Virus record (IMG/VR): IMGVR_UViG_3300042474_001562
Coordinates: 1-30,162 of that record
Source: a virus
Strand: one strand, 5' to 3'
Length of the DNA: 30,162 nucleotides
In this document: one piece after another, positions 26,097 to 30,162 of the stretch
How positions within the stretch are numbered: position 1 is the first letter of the stretch
How the letters are laid out: each line of letters starts with the position of its first letter
Position numbers and translations under genes: made by a program
Notes under the pieces: generated by a model
The model's input: the letters and a program-made list of their open reading frames with translations, nothing else
What the model was told of the DNA's origin: nothing
Databases searched by the model: none

Positions 26097-27441
26097 TGGC
26101 GTTTTACATGCTCAAGATGTCGGGTTACGCTCTTGTAAAATAGTTGGAGCAGGTGGGCAACCGATTGAATTTAAAAATATTATTGTTGAATTTAATTATT
26201 TTGAAGATATATTTAATAATGGAATTAGCGGTGCATTAATTGTTAATGATTCTATGAATTATATTCAAATATTGCAATTACAAGGTCAAGAAATTTTAAT
26301 ATTATCATTAGATAAACCTGGTCTTGATAATCCTATTGAAAAAAACTTTAGGATTTATAAAATCAGCAATAGAACTCAAACAAAAAATACAAACGAAAAT
26401 TATATTATTCATTTTTGTTCTGAAGAATTTATGTTAAATGAACAATATAAATTATCAAAATCTTATACAAATATTAAAATTTCTGATATAGTAAAAGATA
26501 TTGCGTTTAATTCGCTAAAAATTGAACAAAAAGATTTTACAAATATCGACGAAACTTCTGGATTAAGATCTCTTGTTGTTCCTAATTTTAAACCAATACA
26601 AGCTATTAATTGGTTGTGTACTTTTGCACTAGCTAATGATAATAAAAATGTTGGATCACCTTATTTGTTTTATGAAAATAGAGATGGGTTTAATTTTAAA
26701 TCAATTTTAAATTTATTTAAACAACCAATATTTAAAAAATATCAATACGACGAGAAAAATTTAAAATCTAAGCAAAATGAAATGGTGTCTGATATTAATA
26801 AAGAATTTGTTAATGTGATTTCGTTTGAATTGGTTAATTCGTTTGATTCTATATCGGCAGTTAGAACTGGTGCGTTGTCAAATAAAACTCATACTGTAGA
26901 CCCACTTAGATTAAAATTTGGTGAATCTAATTTTGATTACAAAGAATATAAAAAAAATTCTGCATCATTAGATGCATCTGGGGTTCCATATTCAGCAACG
27001 AATAGATTCGGAGATAAAATAGATGAAACTCCAGGAGTAATTAAATTTTGCGTGACTTCTACTGGTCAAAGTGAAAATTTATATTTTAAAAATAAAGAAA
27101 TAACTGTTAATGAGAATAGAGTAGAAGAAACCGTTTCACACAGAACAGCGCAATTAGCATTATTATTTACAAATAGATTAAAAATTTTAGTTCCTGGTGA
27201 TGTTGAATTAAGTGTCGGAAAAGTAATACAGTTTGATTTGCCTGAGATTGTTTCAAATTCTACAACAGGTCAAAAACAAACTGATAAATTTTATTCTGGT
27301 AAATATCTTGTTACAGCAGTAAGACATTTAATAAATCAAGAAAATCATTTTTTTACATGTTTAGAAATTTGTAAAGAATCGTTTCCTAATGATTTTGGCT
27401 CATATGATAATAATAATCCTGCGTGGAAAGGTGTAAGATGA
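26089..27441 (+). CDS. 27: Baseplate hub protein (gp27-like)
   Basis: A 450-residue protein between gp53 and gp5, matching the hub component of T4-like phages (T4 gp27 is 391 residues), which forms the trimeric ring holding gp5. IEFKNIIVEFNYFEDIFNNG, SGALIVNDSMNYIQILQLQG and NFRIYKISNRTQTKNTNENY, then HFCSEEF, fit the first tube-like domain. The C-terminal half (LALLFTNRLKILVPGDVELS, GKYLVTAVRHLINQENHFFT) fits the second. The 5' ATG overlaps gp53 and the 3' end overlaps gp5 (ATGA). The assignment rests on position and domain pattern. Confidence 0.75.
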   Translation: MSDGVLHAQDVGLRSCKIVGAGGQPIEFKNIIVEFNYFEDIFNNGISGALIVNDSMNYIQILQLQGQEILILSLDKPGLDNPIEKNFRIYKISNRTQTKNTNENYIIHFCSEEFMLNEQYKLSKSYTNIKISDIVKDIAFNSLKIEQKDFTNIDETSGLRSLVVPNFKPIQAINWLCTFALANDNKNVGSPYLFYENRDGFNFKSILNLFKQPIFKKYQYDEKNLKSKQNEMVSDINKEFVNVISFELVNSFDSISAVRTGALSNKTHTVDPLRLKFGESNFDYKEYKKNSASLDASGVPYSATNRFGDKIDETPGVIKFCVTSTGQSENLYFKNKEITVNENRVEETVSHRTAQLALLFTNRLKILVPGDVELSVGKVIQFDLPEIVSNSTTGQKQTDKFYSGKYLVTAVRHLINQENHFFTCLEICKESFPNDFGSYDNNNPAWKGVR

Positions 27442-28460
27442 CAACTGAATTTAATAATTCAAGAAGATCTAATTTTTTGGGTCATGATGGATTTGTTTGG
27501 TGGCTAGGTACTATTGAAAGTAGAATGGATCCATTGAATGTTGGTCGATGTCAAGTCAGAATAAAAGGTTTACACGATAACACTAAAACAAAAGTTTCAA
27601 CTGAATCCTTACCATGGGCTCAACCGTTATATCCAACTAATAATTCATATTCAACTCCATCAACATTAAGAGAAGGTGATATGGTTATGGGATTTTTTAT
27701 GGATGGAGATGGCGCACAATTTCCTATTATAATGGGGGCTTTTCATGGTATACCGGAAGATACACCAGACAGAGAAACTGGGTTTAATGATCCACGAACA
27801 GATGCAGAATTACAATCAGCACCAAGAAAAGTTAAATCTATAACATATAAATCTGATGGAACTGGAGTTGTAATTGAAGAAACACCGCAAGCTAATAATT
27901 TCCCGTTTAGATTAAACGAACCAACAACAAGCCGTCTATCAAGAAATGAAGGTATATCTGAAACAATAGTTAAAACTAAATTGGATTCTGTTGTTACTGT
28001 TCCTGACGGTACAAATAATAATTGGGTTGAACCAAAAACACCATATAATTCAAAATATCCATATAATCAGGTAATTAGTACTGAATCTGGTCATTATTTT
28101 GAATTGGATGATACTCCTGGATCAGAAAGAACTCATTTGTACCATAGATCTGGAACATTTTCTGAAATACACCCAACAGGTACTCAAGTAGATAAAGTTG
28201 TTAAAGATAAATATACTATTGTAATGAAAGATGATAATGTTTATATTATGGGTAAATGTAATATAACAGTTCAAGGAGACGCAAAAGTTTATGTTAAACA
28301 AAATTGTACATTAACTGTTGATGGAGATTATATTGCTAATATTAAAGGGGATTATAAACTTACTGTAGGTAAAAGTATGTCAACAACAGTAACAAATACT
28401 CTCAATCAGATAAGTTCTGGTGCTACTACAATTAAAGGTTCAACTATAAATTTAAACTAA
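27438..28460 (+). CDS. 5: Baseplate hub spike (gp5) without lysozyme domain
   Basis: A 340-residue central spike protein. Residues about 12-115 form the OB-fold (DGFVWWLGTIESRMDPLNVG, RCQVRIKGLH, LPWAQPLYP, LREGDMVMGFFMDGDGAQFP). After a linker, residues about 240-340 form the triple-stranded beta-helix needle with short V/I-x-G-type repeats (NVYIMGKCNITVQGDAKVYV, TVDGDYIANIKGDYKLTVGK). T4 gp5 (575 residues) has a lysozyme domain between these parts; it is absent here, as I recall for marine relatives. The ATG at 27438 overlaps the gp27-like stop and has AAAGGTG; a GTG five codons upstream is less likely. Confidence 0.88.
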   Translation: MTTEFNNSRRSNFLGHDGFVWWLGTIESRMDPLNVGRCQVRIKGLHDNTKTKVSTESLPWAQPLYPTNNSYSTPSTLREGDMVMGFFMDGDGAQFPIIMGAFHGIPEDTPDRETGFNDPRTDAELQSAPRKVKSITYKSDGTGVVIEETPQANNFPFRLNEPTTSRLSRNEGISETIVKTKLDSVVTVPDGTNNNWVEPKTPYNSKYPYNQVISTESGHYFELDDTPGSERTHLYHRSGTFSEIHPTGTQVDKVVKDKYTIVMKDDNVYIMGKCNITVQGDAKVYVKQNCTLTVDGDYIANIKGDYKLTVGKSMSTTVTNTLNQISSGATTIKGSTINLN

Positions 28461-28461
28461 T

Positions 28462-28860
28462 ATGAGCACAATAAAAAATTACAGCGGTTATTCGGATTTA
28501 GATTTAACATTTAATCCGCATCCAGCAAAACAAGATTTAATGATAACAACAGGAGAATTTGCTGTTGTCAGAGCTCTAAAAAATCTTTTATTAACAAATC
28601 ATAATGAAAAACCATTTAATCCTGATTATGGATCAAATATTAGAAGATTATTGTTTGAACCGTTGTCTCCTATGACAGCATCTGCTTTAACCAAAGAAGT
28701 AGAATTTGTCATAAAAAATTATGAACCGCGTGTTTCTTTGGAAAAAGTTAATGTAATAGGATTACCAGATTACAATTCATATCAAGTTACTATTACATTT
28801 TATATAGAAAATTTAGTACAACCATTTACAGCAGATTTTATTTTATCTAGATTAAGATAA
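28462..28860 (+). CDS. 25: Baseplate wedge protein (gp25)
   Basis: A 132-residue homologue of T4 gp25 (132 residues), the gpW/gp25-family wedge protein that links wedge and sheath in all contractile systems. FNPHPAKQDLMITTGEFAVV, RALKNLLLTNHNEKPFNPDY and GSNIRRLLFEPLSPMTAS are the conserved blocks. It follows gp5 by one base. Confidence 0.95.
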   Translation: MSTIKNYSGYSDLDLTFNPHPAKQDLMITTGEFAVVRALKNLLLTNHNEKPFNPDYGSNIRRLLFEPLSPMTASALTKEVEFVIKNYEPRVSLEKVNVIGLPDYNSYQVTITFYIENLVQPFTADFILSRLR

Positions 28861-28863
28861 ATA
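28856..28863 (+). promoter_or_regulatory. Late promoter (GATAAATA) for gp6
   Basis: GATAAATA overlaps the gp25 stop and lies 32 bases before the gp6 ATG, the same octamer as at 13406. It would give gp6 its own late transcript within the operon. Confidence 0.55.
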
Positions 28864-28895
28864 ATAACTAATAAGAAAAAGAATTAGGGGAAAAC

Positions 28896-30162
28896 ATGGC
28901 CACAGCCAACTCATCACTAAATATAGCAGAATTAGATTTTGATCAAATCAAATATAATTTTAAACAATATTTAAAAGGTCAAGACAAATTCAACGATTAT
29001 GATTTTGAAGGGTCTGTTATTTCTCAAGTATTAGATATTTTAGCGTATAATACACATTATAATGCTTATTATTTAAATATGGTTGCCAATGAAATGTTTT
29101 TAGATACTTCTGTAAAACGAGGTTCTGTAATTTCTCATGCAAAATTATTAAATTATACCCCTTCTTCTCCCAGAGCAGCTACTGCTGTTATCAATGTAAA
29201 ATTTAATGGGACCACTTCTCCGAATTTTACAATCCCAAAATATACTAAATTTTACTCTCATGCTATTGACAACGTTAATTATCCATTTGTTACATTAGAA
29301 GAAGTAACTGTTACAACTGTTAATAATTCTGCTCAATTTAATGGCGTAAAAATATATCAAGGCCAACCTGTAAGATACACCTATCAGGTAAATACCATAC
29401 AAAACCCTTCATTAACATTTACATTACCTGATTCTGACGTTGATACAACAACTTTATCTGTTTTAGTGTATGATAGTAGTCAATCAACAACATTTAATAA
29501 ATTTGAATTATCTACATCTCATTTATTGTTAGATAACACCACACAAGTTTACTTTTTACAAGAATCATTAGATGGAAAATATCAAATTTATTTCGGTGAT
29601 GGTATTCTTGGAAAAACATTAACTACAGGTAATGTTATCACAGTTGAATATCTAACTACAAAAGGTAGCGCACCTAATGGTGCTTATAAATTTACTTTGA
29701 TGGATAAAATCGGAACATATTCCGGCACGATTATTGAAGCTACTCAAGTTGCTACAGGTGGATTAGAAAAAGAATCTATATCCTCCATCAAATATGCTGC
29801 ACCTAAAGCATACGCTTCTCAGAATAGGGCTGTAACAAAAAGCGACTATTTAGAATTATTAAAAAGAGATAACCAAATTGTACCTATTCAAGCAGTAAAT
29901 GTTTGGGGAGGGGAAGAAATGGATCACCCCCAATATGGGAAAATGTTTATATGCATAAAACCTGTTGGTGGTTATAGTATAACAGCTTCCCAAAAATATA
30001 GGTTAATTAACGAATATATTAAACCTTTCGGGGTTATTACTGTCACACCAGAAATAGTAGATATTGATTATACATTTATTAAAATCGCGTCAAATATTTT
30101 GTTCAATAAAAATCAATCAATATTTGATTCAGTAGCATTAAAAAATTTATTAAAACTTTCTA
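28896..30162 (+). CDS. 6: Baseplate wedge protein (gp6), 3' end outside window
   Basis: The first 422 residues of gp6 (T4 gp6 is 660 residues), the wedge protein that forms the dodecameric iris of the baseplate. The N-terminal part (ELDFDQIKYNFKQYLKGQDK, SVISQVLDILAYNTHYNAYY) and the baseplate-J-like core (YFGDGILGKTLTTGNVITVE, YASQNRAVTKSDYLELLKRD, WGGEEMDHPQYGKMFICIKP) are diagnostic. AGGGGA precedes the ATG, with a late promoter upstream. The frame is open to the window end, so the missing part is due to the window edge. Confidence 0.95.
   Translation, partial: MATANSSLNIAELDFDQIKYNFKQYLKGQDKFNDYDFEGSVISQVLDILAYNTHYNAYYLNMVANEMFLDTSVKRGSVISHAKLLNYTPSSPRAATAVINVKFNGTTSPNFTIPKYTKFYSHAIDNVNYPFVTLEEVTVTTVNNSAQFNGVKIYQGQPVRYTYQVNTIQNPSLTFTLPDSDVDTTTLSVLVYDSSQSTTFNKFELSTSHLLLDNTTQVYFLQESLDGKYQIYFGDGILGKTLTTGNVITVEYLTTKGSAPNGAYKFTLMDKIGTYSGTIIEATQVATGGLEKESISSIKYAAPKAYASQNRAVTKSDYLELLKRDNQIVPIQAVNVWGGEEMDHPQYGKMFICIKPVGGYSITASQKYRLINEYIKPFGVITVTPEIVDIDYTFIKIASNILFNKNQSIFDSVALKNLLKLS

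Noticed and set aside
27423-27437. GTG start five codons upstream for gp5
   Set aside because: The ATG at 27438 has the ribosome site and the usual ATGA overlap with the preceding gene.
1-30162. CRISPR array, integrase, insertion sequence or attachment site
   Set aside because: No spaced direct repeats, transposase, integrase or terminal repeats were seen; gene content is that of a lytic phage.

Overview
The window is about 30 kb of a strictly lytic, T4-like (Straboviridae/Kyanoviridae-type) myovirus that very probably infects an aerobic methane-oxidising bacterium. The T4-like assignment rests on a dense set of recognisable core genes: gp39, gp52, RNase H, gp33, gp59, gp32, gp4, gp2-like, gp54, gp26, gp48, gp53, gp27-like, gp5, gp25 and gp6. 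The host inference rests on the left-edge gene. It encodes PmoC, the copper-binding subunit of particulate methane monooxygenase, is cut by the window edge, and has its visible metal ligands intact. Phage-borne pmoC has been reported from large freshwater phages. The genome is AT-rich; pmoC is visibly richer in G and C.

Layout. (1) 1-1631, minus: pmoC, a candidate head-packaged protein, a small membrane protein and a small gene behind a consensus sigma70 promoter. (2) 1732-2458, plus: three small genes, two with membrane segments, possibly lysis or envelope genes. (3) 2459-12536, minus: a long early-type operon of small unknown genes, RNase H and both topoisomerase II subunits. A duplicated module of capsid-targeted-looking proteins lies around gp52, and an HNH gene is inserted on the opposite strand at 4286-4609. 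(4) 12541-13086: a non-coding divergent control region with promoters firing both ways, GC-rich triloop hairpins and a series of perfect stems that looks like a structured RNA. (5) 13087-18607, plus: small genes, PhoH, an opposite-strand homing endonuclease, a PD-(D/E)XK exonuclease, a secreted SleB-type endolysin, then gp33-gp59-gp32, closed by a bidirectional terminator. (6) 18642-23984, minus: a tape-measure-like protein carrying a muramidase-type domain, a gp51-position reading frame, gp26, gp54, gp2-like and gp4. (7) 24055-30162, plus: gp48, gp53, gp27-like, gp5, gp25 and gp6 (cut by the window edge).

Regulation can be read from the sequence. At least seven early promoters share TTGAC(T/G), exactly 17 bases, then TANNNT, usually preceded by GC. 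Late promoters of the T4 type (TATAAATA or GATAAATA) precede gp48, gp6, the 13441 gene and the endolysin; gp33, the late co-activator, is encoded here. Early genes (replication, topoisomerase, unknown accessory proteins) would act first. gp33 would then switch on the late genes that build the baseplate and head. The endolysin has both promoter types.

The most notable signals are: a probable programmed -1 frameshift (T TTT TTT with a Shine-Dalgarno-like stimulator) fusing gp26 to the next reading frame; the structured non-coding region; stacked early and late promoters with hairpins ahead of the endolysin; three exact 11-bp repeats ahead of gp32; and the duplicated candidate internal-head-protein module.
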